Shown here: in pieces, positions 1 to 11,605 of the stretch
Layout of the letters: each line of letters begins with the position of its first letter
Numbering within the stretch: position 1 is the first letter of the stretch
Source of the DNA: Prostheceraeus crozeri
Lineage: Eukaryota > Platyhelminthes > Polycladida > Euryleptidae
Direction: 5' to 3'
Assembly (NCBI GenBank): GCA_907163375.1
Contig: CAJQUW010016173.1
Coordinates: forward strand, 124,001 to 188,000
Length of the DNA stretch: 64,000 bases
Program-made: the position numbers and the translations under genes
Notes under the pieces: model-generated
The model's input: the letters and a program-made list of their open reading frames with translations, nothing else
Databases searched by the model: none
Told to the model about the DNA's origin: nothing

Positions 1-1899
1 TGAACACTTCCTAACTATTCATGACAAGAATGAATAGATATTCGAATTAATCAGCAGCAATCTTTAATCGACATTTGCTAGAATGACTACATTTTCTATA
101 CATTATAATTCGGCCAACTGTTGACGGATGAACATCGATTGAAATATGCGACTATTCAGAATTTTTGTAAAGTTTGTTATTATTATTAGACTTAGATGAA
201 AAAGATGTGACAGTAGAGATCTTTCTCTCTCTCTGCTTATGGCTGCGTTTGCTTCCGAATAGTTAAGAAGCAAGCAATCTCTTAACTCATGTTTGAAACT
301 CGAAGTAAATCAGAATAAGTCATTTGAGTTGAGTCATCAGACATCTCAGTCTTCCTAACTGATGTGGCGGCCAAAGTCGAATAATTCTATCGCTGAAAAA
401 CAAACAGTGACTTCCATGATCACTAAAAATGAAACGTTCTACATTAACCACTGCCCAACTCTGTCCACCGTCTTATCCTGGACGCAATAATTTCTTGTTT
501 GCAGGAGACTCCTCGTGTTTATTCTGCCAACCGATAAGGCAACAGCAGCGGTCGACGTCGACAATGGCGAAAGAAAACATTTCACAATTGAAAGACATTC
601 TCTATTTCATAAAAATTTCCTTTCCAGCCGTAACGATTCTGCGAACAATCCGATTTTGGTCTATTTTCTGCCTACTACAGTTAATTTCCACGGCACATGT
701 TCTACTCATTCAAAGACGACCGATAAGTCGACACACAATCACATAGAGCGGTGTGTGACTTCGTTTGTGTGTATTTGTGTGCTCATCGGCTTGCGCTTCA
801 AAGTGGAACACCGGGAGAATAGAACGACACAAGCCTCACGACCCAGACAATAGGAAGCTATGAGAGCGCATGTAATCAAGTCGTCTCTGAGATGGAATGC
901 ACACGCCCCGTTAGATCTGTCCGAGCTTTTGTCTATGGGATGGGACATGTGCCATTAGCTGATAGATCTCATATTCTATCATAACATACAAAACACACAT
1001 AAAATAAAAATAAAAGTTTAATGTCTCAACCTCGATTAAATGAAGATTGACTATTGAATTGACTACATTGTAGTTTGAGAATGCAATGACGCAGAAAGTA
1101 CACAGATACTGCTGAAGAATATAAGCAATAATACCTGCAGGAGGTATCACAAATGGAGATTCTGTAAAGTGCTCAAACAAGTATTTCGCAATATTACATT
1201 GTCTCCAAAAGGTGTATCGCCAATTATATCATCATTAAATTTAACACTCAAGCAAAGAATGATGCGAGCACACCTTCGCGAGCCATCACAGGCAATGAGT
1301 AAACGAATGACTAACGGACGCACCCACGGCCAGACAATATCATACTTAAGTCATGCCCGGTTACGACCCTCACTGGTAACGTCAAGTCTGGAGAGAAATT
1401 ACATTTGCTGTATAAGTAATATCGTTAACAGTGACACCAACATTGATAGGCAGTGAGGGTCGCTTACTCGAAAACGGTTTGGAAACAGTGCATGACCTGC
1501 CGTCTATCACAGAGATCATGTCGGATATTTTGAAGGGCGTTGGGCCTAACTTCCTCTTTTGCTACCTTTTGTAGTTTTAGCAATCGCTTTTATCACGTCA
1601 CGATAGAGTAGCGATTTTAGACAACAGGAGTGCTATTGACAGACACCTGTCATCTCATGTTTCTAAAAATGGTTAAGTTAGCGATCTGCAGCTACGTCGG
1701 CATACAACATTCAATGACTTGATCTTTCCACTACTCTCATTGCACATCACACCTTTCCATGAAGACAAATCAATGTAGTCTCGATTACTGTGTTCTGTCA
1801 CGATTCGCTAAAATTCTATCACATTCAGGCATCAAAGATTGAAGACAAGGCTAATGACAATCTTCGTGCTCCAATGCAAAGTTGGTAAAAGCTTGACAT
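1..1899. other. No recognisable gene
   Basis: AT-rich sequence with only short overlapping ORFs. The longest are 105 and 112 codons, in different frames around 429-853, and neither shows a known domain, signal peptide or repeat. A short CT-rich run lies near 222-236. I see no tRNA or mobile-element signature. Confidence 0.6.
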
Positions 1900-2046
1900 G
1901 TTTTGGTAGTGTGGTCGAGCCTCGAAGACGGCATTTTAAGTGGGCACGAAGAGCATCCCAATCAGAAGTATCACAGTGCTCAATAGAAGTCACCACCGTT
2001 CAAGCCCGGTATGTAGCAGTGATGTTAAAACAAGGCCTCATTACTT
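1900..2046 (+). repeat. Diverged SINE-like copy 1
   Basis: This stretch aligns by eye with 6,248-6,438. Shared blocks in the same order are a B-box-like GGTCGAGCC (about 1,913), GCATCC, AAGTA..ACAG, CACC..CAAGCCC, TATG, and a 3' block reading GT(A/C)GTGA(T/C)GTTAAA then CCTCATT. The Pol III B box near the 5' side and the conserved 3' block are what a tRNA-derived SINE would show. The copy has lost a clear A box and differs by several small indels, so it is old. The family name is unknown to me. Confidence 0.5.
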
Positions 2047-4695
2047 TTGATCGATAACTTGATTCATCTTCTCCCTTAAATTGAACAATCCGATAAATAT
2101 ATATATCACCCAATTCTCCGGTGCGTTTATCATCACTGATTTCCGTGCAAACAAGCACTCTACAAAAGTGCCTTTCGAAAGGCAGTTCAATAATGGCCCA
2201 GTAGATGAAATAATCCCAAGCTCTTTTTTGTAAACCCGGCATCCACGCATAACAAAATTTGAAAAATGCAGTATTCCTATAAGTTCTTACTAGTGAACTG
2301 CACGTCAACAAATAAGCAGAGGTAGACAATATACCATCGGTCTGTTGTTTTTCGTAGGTCAGTCAAGTACGCACATATTTTTTAGATGGAAGTTGACACA
2401 TGACTGCAGATTCATTGATTGATTATATACAAAAGTCATGCGGTAAAAATGTTGGTAAAGGTGCAGTAGCATGTCAAGAGTGCAACTGCAGCCGCATTAT
2501 TGCATCTGTTGAAACTTTACTCTAATGAAAAGTTTTTGAAGTATCTCAAAGATGACAAAGCGAAATAATGCCAATATCATCAATCTAAAAAATGCAAAGC
2601 CTAGATTATCACTGATCAATTCCTTAAATATCCAAGCAAAACATTTTCGGAATTCAAGATTTAGACCATCGTTGCTAAGGTCAGCCTGTTTCAGCGGAGA
2701 AAAAGTGATTGCCTGCTATCTAACATATATTGTCTTTTAATCAGCACTTCACATTTCGCCGAAATAAGATAATGAATGACATGATATCTATATAATACAC
2801 AATTACTAATTAAACAAAATAACGAAACTCACTAGTTCGTCCATTATTACTCATATGTCCTTTATCATTTCAACAACGACTGCGACAGACAAATTCCTGA
2901 ATTCCATAAAAGTACCTCCAACATCGAATATTTCAACAACAATGATCTCTGATTCGATATCCGCGAAATAATTGAGAGTGAAAAAACTGGCGAGTGAATT
3001 CAAACATTTAATTTCCTACGAAATTAATGGAGCACCACACATAACAAGCACCATATGCCAACACAGTGCATAAAAGAGAAAAGACGTAAAAATATTAACT
3101 GCGCAAATTCCTCCCAGGAGTTGGACTAGAGATCAAGCAACCTGCATTAGTATAATTTCGTCAAAACTATTTCCTTGCTTACATTTCAACACTGCAATCT
3201 TGGCATACACATACATGGCATCAACTCAACTGAGAAGTAGTCGTAGTAATTCTATCATTCTAGGCTATTGAAAAACAACCACACTAAGATTACGGGAACA
3301 AGAAAAGCAAAGAAGCAATTTTTCCAAAAATGTAGCGCTTTCGTATCTAAATTCCCCTTATTAATCTCATAACGTGTTGATGGGAATGAAAACAAAACCA
3401 TGTGATGGAAGTCAAACACACCGTTAAACGAGGGAACTATACTTACAGTTGCGAATTTCCCATACAGCCTCTACATGTGTTTGATGCTGTGAGTGGAAAA
3501 ACAAAATGAAAAATTCCTTTCGAGCTAGCCCAGGTTTCCCCTATCAATTTGTCTAAACAATCTCAGCAATACTATCCCCACAAATTGTAAATCTAACTCA
3601 AACAACGCAAAATTGACTCAATCGAATGCTCAATTGTTTCAATCAAACCAACAATCACAAATTATCCATCAACCAACCTCTTTTACCTAAATCGTTGAGT
3701 ATTCCTAGATAATAGCAATTCTCAAACATTTATTTCTCGCTCTTTCATCCATCTAACGCAATAATGAAAATATGTGCATGGAAACGCATGTCAATATATT
3801 TAGTGTTTAGATTTTGAAAGATTTCATGTTTTAAGTTGAAATTTTACAGCCGCATTTTTGAAGAAACCATAACATCCTAAATAAAATAAATAGTCATGTG
3901 CAGTGTCATTGTGAAAATGCTCGCCTGAATGACCACAGTCTAAATCTAATCGATCGATGAGCAAAAAGTAGATCTTGATATCACGGTGAAGAGCATCCGC
4001 GGTGTGTCGGTAAAGAGGAAACTATGGTTCAAAGCATGGAGTCAAGAAATCATCGACTGTTGACAAGAAAGATAAAACTGATTAATACTGTTAGGTGCGT
4101 CGAATCCAGACACCAATAATGAGGAAAAAGATTTTCAAGTTAAAAAATTCAAACAAAAACGACATGAAAAATATTCGTTATTCCCATCCACACAAATTAT
4201 TTGACCAATGATGGAATATTCAGTAGCACTATTACTCTAGGTGTTGAGAACTGCTCAGTGCATTAGGAGTCTGTATCGCTTCAAAGGGGAGTCGAAAATT
4301 TATATTCCTACTCATCTAAAGAAAACTAATCTGAGTTGGAATGCATGCATTCTTTCAATTACTATGTATCATGGGGCATAATTAGCGGTCTGTAAAAAAA
4401 TTAATGAAAAATTCAAATTTCTTGTCATTTCTCTTTTCAAATGCAATGTGTACATACATAAGCTGATAATTGCCATCAACTCGTGCACCAGATCGAGATG
4501 ATGTTGAGGTTCTAAACAAAGTGAAACTTAAATACAGATTTTGGAACTAGTTCCTTTTTTAAAGTATGATTAACAAAAAAGGGGTTTTACTCGGTTGGAA
4601 TATATCAAAATTTTCATGTAATGGGCCTACTGACATATCACTTATTGTTTTCGCAGTAATTTTAAATCGTTCTACATGTAGATTAGTAAAATAAG
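2047..4695. other. No recognisable gene
   Basis: AT-rich DNA. ORFs of 69-109 codons on the minus strand at 2,000-2,329 overlap the end of the SINE-like copy and are not protein-like. About 2,740-4,690 holds no ORF of 60 codons or more. I recognise nothing in it. Confidence 0.6.
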
Positions 4696-4709
4696 CATAT
4701 TGAAAAATT
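4696..4709 (+). repeat. Left 14-bp direct repeat (probable target duplication)
   Basis: CATATTGAAAAATT here is repeated exactly at 5,080-5,093, on the other side of the inverted-repeat element. It is read as a target-site duplication. A chance match in AT-rich DNA is possible but unlikely given its position just outside both arms. Confidence 0.6.
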
Positions 4710-5079
4710 GTTGATAAAAATAAGAAGACAAACTTTATATTTCAACCATCTGAAGTGGCCGTCGTCAGAAATTTATTTACTCTAATCCTGCATTAGAGTC
4801 GAAGTACAAAACATAAAAACGATAGTAGGCTATGGAACGCATACAATCCTACATGAACAAATACTACGGTAAAGAAAATCAGCAGATATCTTAAAACTCA
4901 ATAAACAAGACAAATAGAAATTACGACCTCTAAACTTTGGAAAATGAGAAGTAAAAAAATTACTCAAGAAGTCTCGGTCTCACTGAGTCACTCTGTCTAA
5001 CGACGGCCACTTCAGATGGTCGAAATATAAAGTTTGTCTTCTTATTTTTATCGAAAGTTACAACAAGAAAATTATTTAT
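4710..5079. mobile_element. 370-bp inverted-repeat element, probably a PLE-derived non-autonomous element
   Basis: The arms at 4,713-4,765 and 5,000-5,052 are inverted repeats of 53 bp with one mismatch. They enclose about 234 bp without coding capacity, and 14-bp direct repeats flank the whole. Reading outward on each strand, each arm has the same layout: CTGACGA (minus strand, 4,762-4,768) or CTAACGA (plus strand, 4,997-5,003), one base, GGCC, a loop, GGTT or GGTC, then GAAA. This resembles the hammerhead ribozyme core (CUGANGA, stem II, GAAA), and such ribozymes are known from Penelope-like elements. The large array at 40,688-55,052 likewise has two 3' ends facing outward. A MITE of a DNA transposon is the alternative, but a 14-bp duplication is long for that. 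Confidence 0.6.
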
Positions 5080-5093
5080 CATATTGAAAAATT
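5080..5093 (+). repeat. Right 14-bp direct repeat (probable target duplication)
   Basis: Exact copy of 4,696-4,709. Together the two bound the inverted-repeat element. There are 27 bases between the right arm and this repeat but only 3 on the left side, so the element's right end carries a short extra tail. Confidence 0.6.
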
Positions 5094-6247
5094 ACATGAA
5101 TAAAAAATGTGGGAGAAAATTGTAAATAGGGATTTAAGGAAAAAACGCGAAAAATAGAAATTGTATAGTTTGTTCTTTTTAACGAAAAAAAGTTTATTCG
5201 CGTAAAAAGATCACACTAAAATATTTTCCCCGAATCTTGCTTCCTACAGCAGAGTCGCATAAATTATGTTATCACACGACGTTGGTATGATGTATAGTAA
5301 TGTCATATCTACAGCTTGTTTACAAGCTACTTAAGTGCTTGACATATATAATTAAAATTGACAAAAGATTTCCTAAGAAATAGAGAGCGCGCAATTAATA
5401 ATGTTTGATTCTCCACAACATCAAAAAACACATGTCAGCACGCGTGTTAGCAATTATTATACAAGTATGACAAAAGGGAGCTAGGAAAACAAAAACGTAT
5501 CCAGAAAAAAATCAGTGATAATTCCGTCATCCGTTGATTTTGAAAAAACGCCTGTCGCAAATTCTGATCCCAACGAACATCAGGTGACACTCGAGAAGAT
5601 TAATGAGAAAATTCGTTTTGTTGCGGCGCGCCCAACCTTTAATGTCAAAAGTGTTCTAAAGATGATAAATCTTCAATGGAACTGCTCCAACCAACCGTCA
5701 AGCCTTGCACTTATCTCTCCATCAAATATCGCCACATCTGGAGTATGAGATGGTATGATGACTTTTAAATGATTGAAAAACTACCTCACTGTCAGAAAAC
5801 AGTTGCCACTTCATTACTCGAATCAGAATTGACAAGCAAGTCAAAATTCTGAATTTAATCCTTCCATCTTCTGGGAGACATTATCCAACAACGTCTAAAC
5901 AAAATTTCCCTCGAATTTAGTTAATCCAATTTATTGTCTACCAATTTTCCAATCAAGTTGCGTTCCATGGACGCTTAACTCATTGGTACAAAGAATACAA
6001 TGTTTTACGGAGACACTGGAACAGTTAAATACTAAAGTTGCATGTATAAGTGTTTCACCAATGATTGACAAAACTGAAAGGAAAAAACTAATATATCCAA
6101 ATTTTCTCTTTCTAAAGGATGAAAATATACAATAAACACAGGCTTCATAAAGAAGACTGAAAAAAAACAAAAATTTCAAAGCTAAGATATTTAGTTATAT
6201 TACATTAATATCAGGGCGATGCTTCAAAATATTATGTTTTTCATAGA
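5094..6247. other. No recognisable gene
   Basis: A 77-codon ORF (5,515-5,748, plus) and an 82-codon ORF (5,931-6,179, minus) have no domain I recognise. The minus one is rich in aromatic residues and serine, as chance ORFs in T-rich DNA often are. Nothing else is seen. Confidence 0.55.
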
Positions 6248-6438
6248 TTTAGCACTTTGCTTGGCCCAGCGATCTTTCGGTCCAGAGGTCGAGCCCCGTA
6301 AGTGTCATTGGAAGTCGACAGGAGAGGCATCCGGACTTGAAGTACTACAGCGTTCCAGAAAGGTCTGACTATGTCAGCACCATCCAAGCCCCCAGTATGG
6401 GGGAGTAGTGACGTTAAAGCCTCATTTTATTTTTTTTT
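6248..6438 (+). repeat. SINE-like copy 2, tRNA-related head
   Basis: The better preserved copy. The head holds an A-box-like TTAGCACTTTGC (6,249-6,260) and a B-box-like GAGGTCGAGCCCC (6,286-6,298), spaced as in a Pol III internal promoter. The body shares ordered blocks with 1,900-2,046. The 3' block GTAGTGACGTTAAAGCCTC runs straight into a T-rich tail (TTTTATTTTTTTTTC). It has no ORF. Transposition would depend on a partner LINE. The T-rich tail on this strand is unusual for a poly(A)-primed SINE. Confidence 0.6.
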
Positions 6439-9400
6439 CATATAGCATTCTTTAATAGTTGAAAACTTATTTTCAAAATCAACGGAGAAAAATTGAAATA
6501 TTATGTATCATAGAGTGCAAAGTAATTTAAGCTGATAAAATTAACTTCCATGAATTCGCTGATAGGTACTCATGGATTCGTTGATGAAATGTGAAGTGAT
6601 TTCCGCTAACGTACATTTCGGATTACATGTCAAACTATAAACTAAAGATTTTGTCTAATGAAATAAATTGCTACCGTGACACAAAAAAGAAAAGTTATAG
6701 ACGCTACATTTAAAAAAACTAAATTCTTTCAATGAAAAACCTCGTCTTTGACTTGATTGAGTAACAAAAACAGGTATCAAAACGAAGGACTGGTGTTGAA
6801 AACTGGCTTTTTCTTTTGTAACTTGGTTAGCACGCATATCTTTAAAAAAAACACGGAGTTATCTGTAACATACTCGTACATGCATTGTTGTTCATTTTGT
6901 TAGCTGCTATTGTTAAAAATTTTAAAACCAGTATCTAAATGCCTTTCATTTCCTGACAGAGGCAGTCCAAATTTCGGACAATCACATTAGTTTTTACTGT
7001 CACAAATTCTCTTACACTTTTAATATTCATCACATGAAATGCTGAATTATGCATTATTTATGTATACATATATACACCCGTCCATATTGCTTATTCGAAG
7101 TTAGATTTTCATTATATGTTTATTAAGAGAAACTACAAAGTAGTAATTTTATACATTACAAAGCAGTTTATCATTAAGTAAAATAAACTGCGTCCAAAAT
7201 ATTTCACGCACGGTTCGACCAATGAGGAGTATAATTGTTGTTCTATTGAATGAATTTTGTTAGATCCCGGCATTGTCTTCTCATTAAAGCCAACTAGGAT
7301 AAGCGCATGTGATATAAGCTTCACACTGAGAGTGAATTTTACACCATGCAAAATTTTATTCAGAATACTAAGTTGATTCAGTCTCTAGCAATATGCAAAT
7401 ATTGAACAATCCAAGAAATTGCATTAAACAGCTGACTTGAATTGCTTGTATACGCAATATTCTTCGCATGAATTAAAATGAAAGTTGTGTACTTTCAGTA
7501 CTAAATATTGAAAAGTAGTTGTGATTATTCTAATTATGCAATGATTCTAAATCACGTAGCACACACTTATGCAGGGATGAGAATGAGGTAGCTCGAGCCA
7601 CGTCGGAAATTCATATTTTCAAGGTGCCCGAACAGACGAAAATGAACAATACATCCTGCAGATTTGTTGGGGCCCCATGGATCAGTGGAAAATTCTCAAC
7701 CCTGCTCATGTGATTCAATTGTTTTCAAGATCCCAGAAACGTTATAATACTAACGCTTGATTCAAGCTATGACAATAATATGATGATAACGGTTCACTAA
7801 ATTTATGATGATAACGGTAATAATAAATGATAACGGTTCACACGGCAAACATACATGTATATCCTTAGTTGTTAAGGTACATTTTTATATCGCTATGACT
7901 TATTTACAATCATGCGAGTATGTCTATTTTTGACTTTGTGATCCCTTGGCCGTGTGATACGGTAAGACCCATTTACAACGAACGCTTATAAAGTACGTTT
8001 CCTCAAGGTACCGTCAAAATCTTCTATCTACTGCAAGAAATACCTCGCTTATAACGTACCTGCCAGATAACAATTGAATGCTATTACCGGAAACATTTTC
8101 GAGACTGCATAGGAGAGACTATGCCATTCGTAGTATTGACTTATCTATCCTTGATCACTCACAGTGATCGGATTCAGAGGAAAATTGCGGACTATAATTT
8201 GAACTGCATTTGTTACTCTATTCTTAAATAAATTCATTTATGAAATATAGTGCACATATGACCGATGCCTTTCTGTTTAGCCTGTGTTCCTCGAACATTC
8301 ACAATTAATGAGGGAACAATTTGCTTTTGATATGTTTACTCTCTGCAAAATAGGGATTCTATAGAATATATGACATGCGCAGCGCATGAAGGTTAACTTG
8401 CAAATGTATTAAAAAAATGCCACATTCACGCGTAAATAATAACAATAAACAAATGATGGTTGCAATCATGACTTTGAATTACATCTATTGTACTGCATGT
8501 ATGTACAATACACATGAAATCGAGGTGCCCTAAATCAAAATTTATGTACGGCACTATATAAACGAGAACTACATACAATAATACAATACAGTGACACAGT
8601 ATCACATACTTCAATTTGTGATTGCACATACTCTAGTACTAAAATTAAGGGTGCTCCCGTCTCGTATATAAAATGCCATTTTTGCAAACCTCTTCAAGTG
8701 CGTTATATAAGCGGGTTATACTGCAATTCCCTGGATGTCTACACCGCACGAGCGCTCGGAGAGCACTGATGCAATAAATGAGCTATTTCTTGCAGTCATA
8801 AATTGATGAATGTCATATTGCGATTGTTTTTGGCGTTCTTTTAATCTTAGACCGGGAGGATGCCTCTAGAGAGCGACCGGCGAAAAACTAGTTAACACAA
8901 CCATGCAGAAAATGTCTCGATTATTTGCACTATCATTATGATTTTCTCGTTCTGCAACAATCATTCATTTTTGAATGATAAACTTTGTCCAAAAATAGCC
9001 ACACCAGAACAAAATGTCTACATTTCAAGACGCCGCCTAGAAACATTGCCACTACGAACTCGAAATATAAGTATATGAGAGTGCACTGTTACATGTAATT
9101 ACTGCAACGGAGAAAATGATAGATGTAAAGTTCTGAGAAAATTTGCATATTTTTTTCTTCAGACAGTCTTCTCAAAGAAACCAAAACAGTTTTCGTCTTA
9201 AAGTAAAGACAAACTGGCTCTCTAACTTAGCCATCTAGTATTACATGTATAATACAAATTGCAAGGAGCGAATAACAAAATACCGGCAAATGAAAATTAA
9301 ACGTTAATCACTACATAACAATTGAATGAATTTCAGTAACAAAGGCAAGTTAACGCACAAGACATTCAGCGTCAGTCAGACATAATACCTTCAGGTTCCT

Positions 9401-11389
9401 AATAGTCAATGTCTGTTATCTTCAAGTTCCATACTGTCAATAGTAATCAGACATCAACTAAAATAATCGAGCTAAATCGGTTTTATTGTTATTCGAAAAG
9501 TTGGGACATAGCAGAGGATGTTACAAATCAGTGTAAGCACTTCGCTTTTGACAGGCATAATTTTCATCATTCTAATTTCTACTAGTTCACCGAATTCATA
9601 GCGAATAGAATCGCAAATCCTGGATATCAGAAACGACGTCAATTCAGAAATTTGCTCATTTCCTATTCCTACCCATTTTATTCGGAATGTACAGAACAAT
9701 CTCATTTCCTATTTTAATCCATAATTTCATCAGTATACTGTCTAAAGGTTTTAGTCCATGCAGTAAAAACGAGGCGTTGATGGCGGTTCATGTACAATCA
9801 TCAAACAACAACCATGATATTTGCTCATGTACCGAATATTTACATGAATACATGTATGACAAAGTTGAAAGCTTTCGTCAGTGGGCGAGGTTCTATTGCA
9901 TGTACAATCAGACACTTTCTCAATGCATGCAGATCGCACACTTGATTAGTAAGCTTTTATCAAGTGTGTAATGAAACTGCTTTCTTTGGGAAGCTGCAAT
10001 TTTGGGAATCCAATCCCGGGATTAGAACTTAAGCCAAATTGTAGAATTCAGTCTAAATTAAAAAAAAACGGGCCAACAAAACACCATAGTCACTTATCAC
10101 CCATCTGATCTTCATACTTATATTTCAATATAATCGTCAACGCTACGATTTTGATGGCCGACTGAGGAGGCGCTTTGATTATCGGCCGAAAATTCGAACT
10201 AGTTGTTAACAAAGCTACTATTTGCTACTACTGTTGGTCACAACATCGATCGCTTTAATTCGTTACCCAGAGAGAGAGAATGAGAGAGATGCCCATGCTC
10301 ACAGCGCTTTATTACATCTAATTCACATGACCACCTCTATATCTATAATCAACATCTTCGTCTTAACTTATGGGAAAAAGCATATTTCAAGATTCTTCAA
10401 CACAGCGATCCTGAAATCGGGATTCTCCGGGATTATGGAATTCCAAAAACTACCAGTATAATGCATGAAGCATGCAGTTATGATTTTGATTGTCTTGACA
10501 TTTTCTCGCAGCCACTGGTGAATATTCTGTTAATCACGATTCTGTGCTTCCACACTAGGCCAAATACCTAACCTCTGTGCCACAGAGACCACACATATTC
10601 ATGCCTTCTATAATGGCATATTTACAGATCCACAAATTCATAGGATCCGAGGATGTACATAGCCATATATAACGGCATCCTTAGCCGCAATTTTGAGATT
10701 ACTCTTGGTTTGCACAGTTGGGACATATTCTATTTGGGGGCGGTCAAATTGTTTTCAAAGGTATTAATAGGTAACATGTAAACACCTTCGCAATGTTTCA
10801 TTTAATAAAAATCCTTATAACATAACACTGTCACTTGTTAGAGAACTTGTCAATGATAAAGCCACTTCACAGATAAGGGATGCTATTAAAGTTCGGGAAT
10901 GTCACTTGAAAAAAATGATCAAGAATGTTGATAAAGCAGACTAATATTCGTTGTATGAAACCAATAAACTGTGCGGAGTTATTACATTCACATGGCAGCC
11001 TCCGTATTCAGTAGAACTACAGCTATGTGAAATAGCAGTTCATTGGATTCAGAATATGAATCTATAATGGGAAACTGGCAAATTATTTATTTTGTATGGA
11101 TTATTACTGTATATGTATTAGTGACCCACGAATCGGTAAATTAAGAGTCGAATCGAATCTCAAAGCGAATCGGGTCGTGATTGGCGAATAGAATCTAATC
11201 TCGAAGCTTCGCAGTTACCTCTTATAGGCCCATATACAATAGGGACACAATGTCGTCCCAATACACAACATAAGGGTCTTGAATAGAAAATCGGGCTGAT
11301 ATCAATTCACACGTCATCTTGAGATTCCGATCACAAGAACTCACCGGAGTGCGACAGCATTCATTCCGTTTTGTATTAAGCTGTATAAT
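6439..11389. other. No recognisable gene; one short imperfect repeat
   Basis: Only ORFs of 60-94 codons occur, scattered over both strands, and none resembles a known family. At 7,781-7,846 the word ATGATAACGGT occurs three times (two complete with TTCAC), a small degenerate tandem repeat. A short GA-rich stretch lies at 10,270-10,292. At 11,125-11,203 variants of CGAATC recur five or six times. No RNA gene is seen. Confidence 0.55.
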
Positions 11390-11605
11390 TCATATGTATG
11401 TTGATTTTATGCTCTCTTTTTGAACTATCAATATTTTTCTTTTCAACAACTATTTATTTTATAATCTGTACTGCATATAACGGTCCTCTAATTGGCAATT
11501 TTCTATCTCTACTGTGATTATGTTATCAATGTGTGCTCATGTCATTTCTGTGTTACTGTGTGATTTTTATTTTCAATAAAGACATTGTTATTATTGTTAT
11601 ATCCA
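11390..11605 (+). mobile_element. Probable 3' UTR tail of a non-LTR retrotransposon
   Basis: A T-rich stretch with ACGGTCCTCTAATTGGCA (about 11,480) and an end reading TTTTCAATAAAGACATTGTTATTATTG, where a polyadenylation signal is followed by a short (TTATTG)-type repeat. This matches the general make-up of LINE 3' tails. I cannot find a readable RT or endonuclease frame upstream, so it is either a severely 5'-truncated copy or a host 3' UTR. Confidence 0.4.

Noticed and set aside
429-853. Overlapping ORFs of 105 and 112 codons
   Set aside because: They are in different frames, with no domain, no composition typical of a conserved protein and no supporting signals.
7205-7225. GGTTCGACC resembling a tRNA B box
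   Set aside because: No A box at the right distance and no cloverleaf can be drawn.
8690-8720. TATATAA/TATATAAG words that could be core promoters
   Set aside because: Expected by chance in AT-rich DNA; no gene starts downstream.
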